Numbered from the stretch's first letter, positions 38,131 to 50,915 are shown. The stretch is DNA of 64,000 nt from Silurus meridionalis (GCF_014805685.1 NC_060902.1:4145286-4209285), one strand, 5' to 3'. Program-made: numbers and translations. Notes: generated from the sequence alone by a model not told the origin.

Positions 38131-39427
38131 TATCCCTCTGATATATGAATTCAGATCTCCAAAATTTATTTTTAAACGTAATCACAGTAGCATCATGTCA
38201 TGTTTTTTTATCCATTCAGGGTTACATTTACTGCTTTGGTCGTTCCCATTTTCATAAACACCATTCTCTAGATATCTTAATTTTCCTTTCTCTCTCCTGG
38301 ATGTAAGAATAACAAAAGTAAAAAGAAACCAAAAAAAACACAAAATCACTTTCTAAAGACTTTCCTGTGGTGGAAAATCGACTGTTTAGAAATCACTACA
38401 CTGAAGACTCCTTCTAGAAATATTAAATAAACATTTCCTTGCAGAGACTTTATGCATATGTTTTTGTGAATAAATTGTTACCAAGGTCCCTTGCCCCTGT
38501 CTTAGCACTTTCATATAAGTGCAACATGTGACAGATGTTTGGAAAGCGATCGTATTTTTTATTTTAAATGCTACTTTTTAAACTCTATTGCATCTACTGT
38601 ATATTCTGTTCAGTGATGAAGGACCCATTTTGTTTTTTTAAGAACTTATGGTTGGTACCTGAGAGGTGTAATAAACCCAACATACTAGAAGTGTTAAAAT
38701 TAATGAAAGATCTTTGTGGATTTATGGTGTACAGCATCATTCATTATATTTCTTGGATTTGTTTTCTGACTAAAATTCTATGTTGTACTTTTATTTTTTA
38801 CCACCATTAAAAATGATATGACTCACTCAACACAATGATATTATCTATGGTGCCTTTTTAACAGGAAGTGGGCATTGCCTAAACAAGAGGTTTTTTAATT
38901 ACTTCTTTTTACACTGTAGATATACTATACCACTATACACCCCAAAACACTGGAAAAACACACGACTATCTGCAATTATCAGGCTCTAGCAGTTCCTTAA
39001 CCTTGGCTACATCACACCAATTTTTAACTAGTTTTAACTACAGTATATATGAGAAATGTGCAGGAAATGTAGCCTCCTTCAAACTGTGATATTTTCTAAC
39101 AAATTTAATAGGTAGCACTTCCTAAAGTATAAATAGAAATCATAACCTATTCGAAGCACTGCAACCCTGATTGACCCTGATAATGTGCTTACTACGAAGA
39201 AATAAATAAACGCTCTAAATGTGTGATTTAATTTTTCCCGTAAGCGTTACATCCGACTGCTCGATTGTACCCATATACAAAATGTAACAGGTTTCCACTT
39301 GTGCAACTTTTTTTGTTGCATCTTCAACAGAAACACACACCTCTAGTCGTAACAAGAAGCTTTAAAAATACTCTTATTCAGGTCTGTTTAGAATAAATTA
39401 TTTGTTCATTCCAAAATAATAGTAACA
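38131..39427. other. intronic sequence, no gene recognised
   Basis: No exon, RNA or named mobile element; AT-rich. Confidence 0.6.
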
Positions 39428-39560
39428 CAGTGGTACCCCGGAAAGGCTTACCTTCTAAGACCCAGACGAGTTCCGAAATGTCTTAGCCACGGAACCTCCC
39501 TGAAGAGACTCCCATATCGAAGTTCATGCACTCAGTTTAAAGGCGATGTCCAGATCCAGC
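39428..39560 (+). mobile_element. left end of a Tigger-like element
   Basis: CAGTGGTACCCCGGAAAGGC followed by words like GAGTTCCGAAATG is a pogo/Tigger-type end. I cannot find its right end with confidence, so this is a fragment. Confidence 0.4.
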
Positions 39561-40387
39561 ATGTGTTTACCCTAACCCTTAACCTAGTCCTTCGATAACA
39601 TATTTGTGATAAATCAGATGCAGTGATTAAGGTGCTGGCATATGCTTAAGGGAATTTTTTTACTGTAGGTCGGTTAGAGAGACTCCCCAAGGAGGCTAGA
39701 GAGACTTCGGAGGGCAAGCAGTGTCAAAGCAGGAGTGCAGTGCTGCTAATTTGGTGGAAGATTGAAAAGAAAATTGCAAAGAAAGAAGTTGCAATTTGCT
39801 TCTGGGAAGCAAAGTAATACTGTGAGCGATTTAGCTCTAATCTCCATAAGGATGCAATTTGCAGTGATCTCTATTTGAAAATCTATATACTAGTCTTAAT
39901 CCTGTTAGAAAACTGGTTTGTTTATATGCCACATAGAAGTGACCTACATAGAAATATTTGGAGATAAGAGACAGAATCAGTTAATAGAATCTAACAAGCA
40001 TTAGATGTGTGTCTGTGTGTGTGAACCTTCCTTCAGTTACTGGCACCCTGTCGTACAGCTGGACGCAAAATCATAATAAATAGATCCTGATAAGAAATTC
40101 CACTGTTTGAAAAAAGCCTTTTGTGAAAAACACAATAGATGTCTCGGTATCAGTGCAACACTAGGGGAAGAGAAGTGTGCAACTGGGGAAGATTATAAGC
40201 ATTTTAATTAAGTCCTGATAAGCCTCAGTTCTTCTGGTGGTTCTTTTTGATCGTGTCATAGATAATCACCCGGACCTACTGAGACTTCTCAACACTTTAG
40301 ATCTTGTCTACCACACCAACCGGATCTTAGTGAATATTTAAAAACTTCATGATGAGTGATCAACAGTAGGAGTAGAACCTGATGTGG
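39561..40387. other. intronic sequence, no gene recognised
   Basis: Nothing recognised beyond a short TGTGTCTGTGTG stretch near 40005-40021. Confidence 0.55.
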
Positions 40388-40673
40388 TTTTCTATTGTGG
40401 TGCCCCTGCCACCTCATGGATTTGTGTGTTCTGAGTTGCTTTTCTGCTTGCCATGGTTGTGAAAAGAATGATTATTCAAGTAACAGTGGCCTTCCTGTCA
40501 GATAGAATCAATCAGCCATTTTTTCTCTGGTCTTTTGTTGTGGTGGCCCATCCACCTCATTGTTTTGTGTGTTCTGATTTGCTTTTCTGCTCACCAAGGT
40601 TGTGAAGAATGGTTATTCAAGTTACTGTGGCCTCCTGTATGATAGGATCGATGAAGCCATTTTTCTTCTTCTT
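40388..40673 (-). repeat. two tandem copies of a 143-bp Tc1-derived unit
   Basis: The unit at 40388-40530 is repeated at 40531-40673 with about 15-20% differences. Shared blocks are TTTGTGTGTTCTGA, GCTTTTCTGCT, GGTTGTGAA and ATTCAAGTTACTGTGGCC. The text is a piece of a fish Tc1 transposon family (reversed), followed by TCTCATCAACAAGGCATGT of the same family. Confidence 0.75.
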
Positions 40674-40849
40674 CATTTTTCTCATCAACAAGGCATGTAG
40701 GTTGGTAGATGTAGTAGGTTAATAAAACAAAACTAAACTAAATACAAGACCATCACACCATATGTACTCTGTGACTATCCCATTGAAAGTATGTCCATTC
40801 ATTTGCTTCTATATCAACTTTTAGTGTTCTGGGAAGAGTACCACTAGAT

Positions 40850-41170
40850 TTTAGAGAGGGGCTGTGGGAATTTGGCTATTCAGCAACAAGGACATCAGTA
40901 AGGTCAGGCACTGCTGTTTGGTGAGGAGGCGTTCCAATTCATCCCAAATGTGTTTAGTGGGATTTAGGGCAGGACACTGTGCAGGTCACTCTAGTTATTT
41001 TACACCAACATCTTTATGGAGCATTAGGCTGAGACATGTTTGAACTTTTTATTTGGAGTAAAGAAAAATTGTAATGATAAACATATTCTAAACATATTTT
41101 GTAACAATTTGGTGTAAGTCGATATTTAAGTGTGGTGGTCATGTTTTTACATATTTAGCCTTAAATACAT
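40850..41170 (-). mobile_element. short non-autonomous Tc1-like element (minus strand)
   Basis: It has ACATCAGTAAGGTCAGGCAC, GAGGCGTTCCAATTCATCCC and GCAGGTCACTCTAGTT, which are reverse forms of blocks in the copies at 33250 and 48880. The right end is decayed. Confidence 0.7.
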
Positions 41171-41179
41171 GTAATCTAA

Positions 41180-41671
41180 TGTCTAAATTGAATGGCTAAT
41201 TTTATCCCAATGGTTCAATCAACCTTTAGAATTAGACCAGATCAGAGATCTGATTATCCAGGTGTAAGACCACCTTGGGTTATGTTCGGTTGATGAGAAT
41301 GGGCAGACGACAAGCATGACTCAGCAGGAGCCTTGTATAGCTTAAGGTCAGATGATGACATTGTTATTGGTTCAGGGCAAGGCAGCAAGCAACATAATCT
41401 TGATAATAAGTGTGTTTGTACATTTCTGTCAGTTGTTATGAAAATTTTTTATAGGTTACATGTTGCCTTATGAACAAATGACTTTCAGCAGTTTTTTAAA
41501 ACAACAGGTAAAGAATTGTAGTTTCGGCAAGTTGATTTCTGACATTTATACAAAATGCTTATGTAAATTATGCTCAGTCTAATAATTTGCATGCTTAATT
41601 TACTGTGAAGATACTCAAGTGTTTTTGCAGGGAAAATTTGGTGGCAAATCATCTCTTTATTGTGTAATCAA

Positions 41672-41752
<81 letters not shown>

Positions 41753-42016
41753 ACATAATGTTTATTTATCTTTTAGTATTTTTTTTTATGAAGAAAAGTG
41801 AAGTGAAGTGAAAAGTTTATAAAGAGTGGGCTGTGGTTTGTTCGGAATTTCAGTTATATGAAGATTGTGAGCAAACAAAACAGTGGCATCTGTTGGTATT
41901 TGATGTCATTATTATTTTATTTTATATTTTACTACAGTTAAATAGATGAAATCTTAAATATACAGTGTATACAAAAAAACAGTAAAATTAAGATTTTATG
42001 ACTTTTTACCCTTTAG
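41180..42016. other. end of the 17.8 kb intron with a long TA tract
   Basis: A (TA)n tract of about 38 units stands at 41672-41748, 270 bp upstream of the acceptor of exon D. A short GAAGTGAAGTGAAGTG run follows at 41795-41815. No other feature is seen. Confidence 0.8.
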
Positions 42017-42217
42017 GCCAGGAACGGATAGCGATCGACTCCAAGTACGAGCAGGAGGGGAAAGTGCAGTTTGTGATTGATGCAGTGTATGCCATGGCAC
42101 ACGCGCTACACAACATGCACAAAGATTTGTGCCCTGAGCAGTCAGGCATCTGCGCTGAGATGGAATCTGCAGGTGGCAAGAAGCTGCTCAAATACATCCG
42201 CAACATCAACTTCAACG
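42017..42217 (+). CDS. grm7: metabotropic glutamate receptor 7, internal exon D (ligand-binding domain)
   Basis: Exon of 201 bp. It encodes [16 protein letters not shown], the helix [19 protein letters not shown], a cysteine pair in [11 protein letters not shown], and [16 protein letters not shown]. The [15 protein letters not shown] block is a group III mGlu hallmark. The lysine-rich [10 protein letters not shown] stretch carries the region where family members place a lysine that contacts the distal carboxylate of glutamate; which lysine does so here I cannot assign. The acceptor is CTTTAG ending at 42016 and the donor is GTGAGT from 42218, a strong consensus donor. Splice phase matches both neighbours. 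The exon is the longest in the window and shows no frameshift or stop. Confidence 0.97.
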
Positions 42218-42579
42218 GTGAGTGAACAAAACAAAAATCTCACAGTATAAGGAATTTCATGTGGTGAGAAAAAACAAAAGTTTAGGATGCTTCAATGACA
42301 TATAGATGTTCTTTATTTCATCACAAATCAGTCTTGTGATCCCGAATACAAAATGTATTGTATCGGATTTGCCCATTGAGAATTTATTCTTGCTATTGCC
42401 ACAAACTTTTGCAGTCTTTTATTACCTGCTACTGTTGGACAGCAGGTCTATGTATTAAAAATATTTTGTCTAGAAAATCTGTTGTCTTTTAACCTGCAGA
42501 AACAAGTAACTTTCAGTCTAAATAAGAAGGTTCAATTAAAAATCAACAAACAGCTTTTATTTGTCTTATATACATTTCA
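42218..42579. other. start of the 8.1 kb intron, no gene recognised
   Basis: It follows the donor of exon D. Nothing is recognised. Confidence 0.6.
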
Positions 42580-42725
42580 GCACAGTAAAATGCTTTTGCA
42601 TATCGAAGCTTGTAAGGAAGTTGCCCCTGAATCAGAGCGGATTAAGGGCCTTATCAGTGTTGGGGCTTAAACCCCCATCCCTCTGACAAGTAGCCAATTG
42701 CTTTAACTATTAAGCCACTACTGAC
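42580..42725 (-). mobile_element. tRNA-derived SINE fragment, minus strand
   Basis: The plus strand shows CAGCACAGTAAAATGCTTTT, GGGGCTTAAACCCCCATCCC and TTAACTATTAAGCCACTA; reversed, these give a tRNA-like head and tail of the family also at 10668 and 60846. Confidence 0.65.
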
Positions 42726-44164
42726 ACTGCAAAGGGTCATGTTATTATTTTATGGAAGAACTCCTTATTAACTTGGCCACTATTACAATAAGAACATTTA
42801 ATCGCATATTACACAAATCATAACTCACTCTAAAAGCCAAACAAAGCATTGGGAAGATCAATCCAAGGTCAGTCCAAAAGTGTATAGTTTGCTCCAACAA
42901 CCTTGCCAGGATTTACATATAAGTGTCTAGAAAGTTTTTTCAGCAATATGTAATATGTTACATAAAAGTAAGCGACAATTTGAAACCATAATGCCTTGAA
43001 ATAAATACAATATATGTGGACTCCTGACCATATTAAATTGTATAAAGTTCACATTCAGTAGCACTTTTTTTCGGCATTTACTATGCAACCAATGGCATAT
43101 TTTTTCCTTCAATGAAATGTATTAAAAACAAACAAAATAAAGTAATCAATAGATAAATAAATAAAATAAAAAAAATGGCCCTCAAACAATATAATATAAG
43201 CTAGTACTACTACTGCCGTTAAAGTAATGTTAGTTACTTTATTCACTAACAACATTCCATGTGTATATTTTATATTTGATTCTAATGACATTTCCTAGAA
43301 CTTTGAGTATATTTACACCACCAGACATAAATTTCTCGTAGTTACATTAAACAGTTAGCAGTGGAGCTGGTCAGGATAAATGAGCCGAAATCCACAGTCT
43401 AAAGTTACTCATAATTCATGTCATGAGTGACAAATGGAGAGCTATTTTGCTAGAATATAACTTTTCATGCTCTGTTAGCAAAGCTCAGATTAAAGTGCAA
43501 ATCTGCTCTATCAAAGTCTAAAAGGTTTTTGTTTTGCTATGGCATTCAACTTCCTACCTAGAACAGATCTTTTAGTATACTTCACCAAACCCTGAATGAT
43601 GTTCATTTGCTGTTTAGCTGACTGTAAATTTGCTCTTCTGGTAAGCACTGGCATCTCCTATTAGTTGTACCAACAAATAAATACAAATGCATAGAATGTG
43701 TCTCAACAGTCTCAGTCCTGTTTCCCAAAATGCAGATGTGATCATTATGAATGATGTTTCCTAGAGGGGATACGAGAACATTACAGGCTATAAACCAACA
43801 CATGCAAAGGATTACATTTATAACAAGATTTAAAAATGATACACCAGAAAACAGCAGTGCAGTGTGGCAAGTATGGCCTGGTGGCAAAGCAGGTTTGATC
43901 TATAATACGCCATTAGTATTCAATATTGAATTTAATGAGGACAGATATACAGCATGGAGCACAATAGCACGCATGAACAATCGCATTTGACAAATACATT
44001 TTGCTTGTAATGAGCAAGAAATTATTTATAGATAAACTGCATTCCAGCACTATTTTATTTTTTTCTTATTTGGGCCTGAATAATTATTTCAGCATTTGTA
44101 ATAATTATATCAAAAATCGGAAAATCAATTCCAGGGTGATACATAATCATAAACACCATATGCA
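42726..44164. other. intronic sequence, no gene recognised
   Basis: AT-rich; no exon, RNA or mobile element is recognised. Confidence 0.6.
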
Positions 44165-44259
44165 TCGGCCCCCCGGATCTCGTGGGGGTTATGTTCTATG
44201 AGAACTCGTCAATTTTCCGAGCCGCAAGTTCCGAACAGCACATTATTAAGGGTAGACTG
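44165..44259 (-). mobile_element. end fragment of a Tigger-like element
   Basis: Reversed from a TA at 44260, it reads CAGTCTACCCTTAATAATG and later CGGAACTTGCGGCTCGG and CATAACCCCCACGAGATCC, resembling pogo/Tigger ends. No partner end is seen nearby. Confidence 0.4.
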
Positions 44260-44261
44260 TA

Positions 44262-45845
44262 TAGTCATGACAAAATTGCACACAATAGCATACAGAAGTA
44301 AGGCTGGGACAGATTTCACAAACACAAGAAAACTGGCTTTTTGTCAAATAAGTAATAGGGAAAATTTTATATATATTAAAAAAAAAAAAACAATATGAAT
44401 AAAAAAACGACTAAACAAAAACAAAAACTGGGTAGCAAGACTTGAAATATGTACAATATATATCTTTCTTAGGATTTTTTTTATTATTTCTGTATAAGCA
44501 AGCATGATATCACTATATATAGCATATAAAACACACACATAATGGTATGAGAAAGCAATGCTGGGGCTGATTTCTTTCTATCTCAAATGGTAGATTCATG
44601 CAGTGAATTATTCATTAAACACTCCGTTAGGAATCAAAGAGTCACACTTTTTTGCACAAAAAAAAATTAATGAAAGCATGCTTGCATCATTCAACTGATG
44701 AGACTGAAACAGCCTTAAAAAAAAGTAAAAAATTAAAATGCTCTGGTTTAAATGATGTACACTCCATACGTTTTTCACTGAGCAAAATTCAAAGCAGAAT
44801 CAAATCGATTTTTCAAAACGTTTGTGAGTTTTGATACATAAGTTGATTCTTAAATGACTTTTTATACTGAGTTTTTTTAGTGGGAACACACATGCTAGAG
44901 GTATTTGACATTTCCCGTTCGAGGCATTTCTGGAAAAACTAAGAATTGGTCATAGATGTAACACTTCATAGGGAATAAAGGTAGAATGATCAGGTGATTT
45001 ATTCTGAAATGTAAACTGTAGTTATCATAGTATAGATTTTTGTACTGCGAAAAGTTGCAAACACAATAGCTTAAACCATTAGCAGGATTTCTTCCACATG
45101 AATGTTTTTTTCCCAATACAGTAATACAATAAAATCATTAATAGACAAAAAAACTGAAATTCACAGTGACATTTAGAAATTAAGTGAGGGGTATTTACAT
45201 TGTGCACTGTATGGAAGAATGGCTTTACACCTGGTATTAACTGGCAAAACTGTTTTCTAATCTCATTTGGGTTTTTTTGGGGTTTTTTTTGTTTTTTTTC
45301 TGTTTTAGAATATTCAATACAGTTTTATTTAATTTATTAATCTCCATTGACATCAAATTCACATATGTATGGTACATATGGTAAATACAGTATGCACTAG
45401 ATCTTTAAGGGTAATCTTGCTAGCAAGTCAAATTTCTCTATTTCATTTGATGTTTTTTCTTCCTTGTAGTGCATCTTTTTTTTTTTTTTTTTTACTTATC
45501 ACTGTTGACAATTTGTTTAGCAACAGTATTCTTTTTTAAAATGCTTAATTTCTATTTGTATCCCTGGGATATTTATGCTTAAGTGATAAAAAAAAACCTC
45601 CAGCACATACAGTACACATGGAGGAAAAGAATTGTTTTGAAGTTTGCCTACTGTTGTTTTTACTTAACTTTTAAAGGCTTCTTCAAAACTGTTGCCTCGA
45701 GCAAGATCATGAAACCACTGGTGATACTCAGTGCATACTAATAAACATTGATATGTGTAGCAGTTATACTATAATATAATACAATATAATAATATTACCT
45801 TAATATTAATGCATATGTGGTCATAGGAACAAGGCATGGATTGTA
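44262..45845. other. intronic sequence, no gene recognised
   Basis: AT-rich with homopolymer runs (44380-44391, 45478-45493). Nothing else. Confidence 0.6.
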
Positions 45846-47774
45846 CAATGATAATTGGACTGTAAATAAAACTGTTCTGCTCATAGAATGCAAGCGAAAT
45901 AATTTATGTTGGTTATGAAAAGAATATTAGTAAGGCGAAGATGTAGGCATTAAATTAGCATTTAAAGTCTTTTTCTTGCAGACGAATGTGCCCCATTTAG
46001 CAAGAAAAAAAAATATGATTCAGTATCTCAAAATAATGTGATATTTATTGATTGATTGATTTATGATAAAATTTCCCGCAAACATTGTTGAGAATTACAG
46101 CTATCAGATATCGACGGTAAAAATAAATAAATAAATTAATAAATAAACCTTTACAGCATTGGATTTTTAGTTTTGGCCTATTTCCTAATTCCTCAAGATT
46201 AGAAGGGTTCTGCCGATAGATTAAAATATCCCTTTATCAATAAGTCCTACATAAACATAGTCAGGTGGTATGTTTAGGTATAAGTTTAGGTTGATTGTCT
46301 TCGAAAAGTACCTTCCTCATACCAAATATTAGCCAAAGGTTCTGCTTGCAGAGAAAAAGCCCCATATTATGATGCTCCCATCTCCCAAATTTATTGTGAT
46401 TAAATGTAAAAAGAAAAAATGCCTTTGTTGTATCTTACAGCACAGTGAAATTCTTTCTTCGCATATCCCATTGATGTTAGGAAGCAAGGGTCAGAGTGTG
46501 AGGTCTCATACATATACTAGGGCTTGAAGCCCCAACATTCTTTTCAGCGGCAACATTCATATTGGGGCAGCTGACATTTTCTGACATATGTGGTTATTCT
46601 GCAAACTGTTACTACAAAGTAACATACTCTATATGTATATTGACAGACATCTAATTTCTATGTTTACTATTGTAGAAAATCAAGACTTTGCAGTGTGTAC
46701 ATTTAATAATAGTATACTATATAATACAAGAGTATTTTAAATAATAAAAACAAAGGTGTCTGAATACTTTCACTGTATAAAGAAAGCAGAATAGTAATAA
46801 CAGCAATGATAATTGGACTGTAAATAAAACTGTTCTGCTCATAGAATGCAAGCGAAATAATTTAGGTTGGTTATGAAAAGAATATTAGTAAGGCGAAGAT
46901 GTAGGCATTAAATTAGCATTTAAAGTCTTTTTCTTGCAGACGAATGTGCCCCATTTAGCAAGTAATAATAAAAAAAAAAAATATGATTCAGTATCTCAAA
47001 ATAATGTGATATTTATTGATTGATTGATTTATGATAAAATTTCCCGCAAACATTGTTGAGAATTACAGCTATCAGATATCGACGGTAAAAATAAATAAAT
47101 AAATTAATAAATAAACCTTTACAGCATTGGATTTTTAGTTTTGGCCTATTTCCTAATTCCTCAAGATTAGAAGGGTTCTGCCGATAGATTAAAATATCCC
47201 TTTATCAATAAGTCCTACATAAACATAGTCAGGTGGTATGTTTAGATATAAGTTTAGGTTGATTGTCTTCGAAAAGTACCTTCCTCATACCAAATATTAG
47301 CCAAAGGTTCTGCTTGCAGAGAAAAAGCCCCATATTATGATGCTCCCATCTCCCAAATTTATTGTGATTAAATGTAAAAAGAAAAAATGCCTTTGTTGTA
47401 TCTTACAGCACAGTGAAATTCTTTCTTCGCATATCCCATTGATGTTAGGAAGCAAGGGTCAGAGTGTGAGGTCTCATACATATACTAGGGCTTGAAGCCC
47501 CAACATTCTTATCAGCGGCAACATTCATATTGGGGCAGCTGACATTTTCTGACATATGTGGTTATTCTGCAAACTGTTACTACAAAGTAACATACTCTAT
47601 ATGTATATTGACAGACATCTAATTTCTATGTTTACTATTGTAGAAAATCAAGACTTTGCAGTGTGTACATTTAATAATAGTATACTATAGAATACAAGAG
47701 TAGTATTTTAAATAATAAAAACAAAGGTGTCTGAATACTTTCACTGTATAAAGAAAGCAGAATAGTAATAACAG
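45846..47774. repeat. nearly identical 0.96-kb tandem duplication
   Basis: 45846-46803 (958 bp) is repeated immediately at 46804-47774 (971 bp). I count about five substitutions plus two small indels: about 10 bp at the A-run (46007 versus 46964) and 3 bp near 47702. The unit contains a SINE tail on the minus strand (46432-46545 and 47397-47510) and no exon. The junction shares CAATGATAATTGG with the left boundary and the related CAATAATAGTTGG with the right boundary. Confidence 0.96.
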
Positions 47775-48879
47775 CAATAATAGTTGGAAAAAGAAGTAGA
47801 AGAAGAACAAATGTGAGAGGAAGAATATAATAAAATATAATAAATTAGTTTAATTGTTCTATAATCACATAATTATTAAACTTATATAACTATATATGTT
47901 TTTTGTGACAAAGATGCTCACTGCTTCCACTTTTTCTTTTCTCGGGGCTCATGGTCTCTCACTCTTTTTCTCAGTGCCTGTGTTAATATAACGTGAATAT
48001 CTCACCCTCACAGCAATCATGCAGCTAAATTGCACCTTCAAACTGCTCGCAACGTTCCATGTAACCAGGCTAGTTAACAGGGACGTCTTCGGCAGATTCG
48101 AAGCTGCAATTTAGCTACATGATTGCTGACAAAGAGTTCTTCAGAAGAATAGTTACTGCTTTGCTGGGCTCCGTGTCACTCTGACTCGTGCAAGCGTTTG
48201 AGAGGAGCGAGACACTCCGTGCATCCATTTTCTCTTGCCCCCGGTTCTCGGACTAAAAGCCGAAACTGCAGCAGGTGGCACTACAGCACGGGGATAATGA
48301 AGTGCAACAAAAAAAAGCTCAGCAGCAGATTGCCCAGCCCTTGTGGCTCGGTGTTCATTCTTGTGTAGTGATTCAGAATCACGCCTGAACCGCTCCTCGG
48401 CCATCAAATTTATTTATTTATTTATGTTATCCCTGAGAGCGTTATGGGAGGAAGAAAAACTGCTGCCTTATATTCTTTATTTGAGTCATCTCTTTGTTAG
48501 GACACGGGTGACAGAAACGGCACAGTCTGCTGCGATGAGACAGGGATAGACCGTCGCGTTTTTTCCTGGCAAACAGAGCAGGTGGAGAAGCGTGAACAGT
48601 GCGAGATTTGTCAGCTTGCACAACTCATTAAAGGAAAGCCTTGGCAAAAAAACCAACCTAATTTTCACAATTCTTACTTATCCCAAATGTAGTCACATAG
48701 CCAAGACATGTTTGATGTCCAACATTTGCGTTCGTAATTTGCTCAAGGCTTATGCAGATACAAGTCGCCAAAAAACATCTTATTCAAAGGTTTAGCTGTA
48801 AATATATTATTTAAATGAAATGATATTTGCTTTTAAAAAGGCACTTTATTTGGCAATGAGGCAGATACAGTATAAGGAT
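47775..48879. other. intronic sequence with an inverted repeat and a GC-richer block
   Basis: Two 24-bp arms at 48011-48034 and 48105-48128 are inverted copies differing at one base, 70 bp apart, starting CAGCAATCATG. From 48140 to 48600 the sequence is richer in G+C and CpG than the rest of the intron. I recognise no gene in it; it could be regulatory or an old repeat. Confidence 0.5.
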
Positions 48880-49276
48880 AAAAGAAGTGAGTCACATGAC
48901 TTTTCCAGCCATATATTATTTTCCCCAAATTGTTGGAAACACACAATTGTATAGAATGTCTTTGATTGTGGTAGCATGACATTTTCCCTTCCAAACCTGT
49001 TCCAGCACAAAACCAGCTTCATGAAGATATGGTTTACATGGTTTAGAGTGGGAGATCTTGAGTGGCCTGCTATAGAGCTCTGACCTTAACACTATTGTAC
49101 ACCTTTTGGGGTGAATTGGAACGCTGACTGCACCGCACCCTACAATACATCAGTACCTGACTTTACTGATACCCTTGTGGCTGAATGAGCACAAATCTTC
49201 ACAAGTACACTCCAACATTTAGGAGAACATCTTCCCAGAAGAGTGGAGGTTATTATAACAGCAAATATTTAATAGG

Positions 49277-49278
<2 letters not shown>
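48880..49278 (+). mobile_element. short non-autonomous Tc1-like element
   Basis: It has ACACAATTGTATAGAATGTC, CATGAAGATATGGTTTACAT, GGGGTGAATTGGAACGCTGA, ACATCAGTACCTGAC and CCCAGAAGAGTGGAGG in the order of the family's transposase remnants. Its 3' end runs into a TTTC microsatellite. Confidence 0.8.
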
Positions 49279-49365
<87 letters not shown>

Positions 49366-49367
49366 TT
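49279..49367. repeat. (TTTC)n microsatellite
   Basis: About 22 copies of the tetranucleotide, directly at the end of the Tc1-like element. Confidence 0.98.
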
Positions 49368-50342
49368 TCAAATCTTCAGATTGTTGTTTTCAAGACATGT
49401 ATCTTGTCTTTGTAATTAAACATTGAAAGCTGACTAAGCCAGATGTGATGGTGGGAGAACTTCCAATAATGGTAATACAAATTTCATTAGTCCAAATATG
49501 ATGCTGTTCAGGCCAGATGTTTCTGCAAATCGATAAATAAATGACGTCTGAACTTTTTCACATTCCCAACAGAGAATAAAAAACAACCTTAGGCACATAA
49601 CATTACTTAGTCGATTGACTAATTGAAGTACAATAATAAAAAAAAAGCTGTTGAAATCAGATTTTTATTGCACATTAATGCCATTGACATAAATATATTT
49701 GTATGAATGTAATACTTTTGTACCTACTATAAAAAAAAATGGCTCAAGTGCTCTAGAGGTGGAGACATCCAAAGAACTCTGAGAGCTTTTCTCCAAGTGC
49801 AATTAATAGAGAGAGCAAAACAGAAACGCTCATCTGTATTCAGGCGAAGTAAAAAAGACTGACCTTATCGCTGTCATTTGTTTTTGTTCCAAACTGACAG
49901 CTTTTTCCAAAGAAGCAGACAAGGGACCTGAAAGAGTATCAGGCCCAAACTCCTCACCCAAGGGCTGCTCGCTTTTTTATTTAAACCACAACAAAAGAAC
50001 ACTTTTCCTATTGAGACTGGTGAATAGACATCTTTAGAGCTAGCAATAGCCTGTATAATAGTCTAGCAATAACAGAACAAGGAAAAGATCAAAGAGCGAA
50101 ACTCTATTTCTTTCTCTGGTAAGGAAAATAAAGGTGTTAGCATTTGTCTGTAGAAAGCATGTGAAAGCATGTGAAAACAGAACAGCGTGGGTTACGTATA
50201 CATTTTCCCGGCACAACTGTTTATCTATACATAAATCTAAGTGTAATGTTCTGTGTTGCATTCACACTGTGGTAATCATTATCAATCTAATGAATCCATG
50301 TTGCCTTTTTTTATCTATTTTATTTTTCTTTTATTCACTCAG
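49368..50342. other. end of the 8.1 kb intron, no gene recognised
   Basis: It runs up to the acceptor of exon E. Nothing is recognised. Confidence 0.6.
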
Positions 50343-50482
50343 GAAGTGCTGGAACTTCTGTGACGTTCAACCAGAATGGAGATGCACCAGGACGCTATGA
50401 TCTCTTCCAGTACCAGGTCAACAATAACAGCTCTCCGGGATATAAAGTGATTGGACAGTGGACAGAATCGCTTCAGCTTAAC
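50343..50482 (+). CDS. grm7: metabotropic glutamate receptor 7, internal exon E (ligand-binding domain, C-terminal part)
   Basis: Exon of 140 bp. It encodes [20 protein letters not shown], then [15 protein letters not shown] and [21 protein letters not shown] is almost invariant across metabotropic glutamate receptors and marks the end of the Venus flytrap domain. NNNSS contains overlapping N-x-S glycosylation sequons at the place where mGlu7 proteins carry an N-T-S sequon. The acceptor is TCACTCAG ending at 50342 and the donor is GTATGT from 50483. The exon ends in phase 0, so the next exon, expected to begin the cysteine-rich and membrane domains, lies at least 13.5 kb further on and outside the window. 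Confidence 0.97.
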
Positions 50483-50684
50483 GTATGTACGCTCTGTGGA
50501 GACTTTGAAAATTACCTTCTAGTACTGTCTTTGTGAGCTTTTTGCAAAAGTTATCGGGCTACAATAATTATAATAATAATACTTATAATCATAATAATAA
50601 CTGTGTGTATATATATCTAATGATTTACGCACAGTAAATCTTAGAATCACTTTATTAGGAACTGTATACTTCAACCACAATTGG

Positions 50685-50906
50685 GGTCCCTGGTGGTCTA
50701 GTGGTTAGGATGCGGCACTCTTACTGCTGCGGCCCAGGTTCGATCCCCGGTTAGGGAACAAACCCCAGCCACTTTTAGTGCCGGTCCCAAGCCCGGATAA
50801 ATTGGGGAGGGTTGCGTTAGGAAGGGCATCCAGCGTAAAAACATGTGCCAAATCAAACATGCGGCGGATCCGCTGTGGCAACCCCTAATGGGAGAAGCTG
50901 AAAGCT
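50685..50906 (+). mobile_element. tRNA-Glu-derived SINE with LINE-type tail (second copy)
   Basis: The head GTCCCTGGTGGTCTAGTGG to GGTTCGATCCCCGG, the body GCCCGGATAAATTGGGG and GCGTTAGGAAGGGCATCC, and the tail AACCCCTAATGGGAGAAGC match the copy at 17751. Flanking ACCACAATT at 50674-50682 and 50907-50915 is a likely target duplication. Confidence 0.88.
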
Positions 50907-50915
50907 ACCACAATT

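Noticed and set aside
48153..48407. Minus-strand frame of 84 codons in the CpG-richer block
   Set aside because: No recognisable domain and no promoter or splice evidence; CpG-rich sequence has fewer chance stops.
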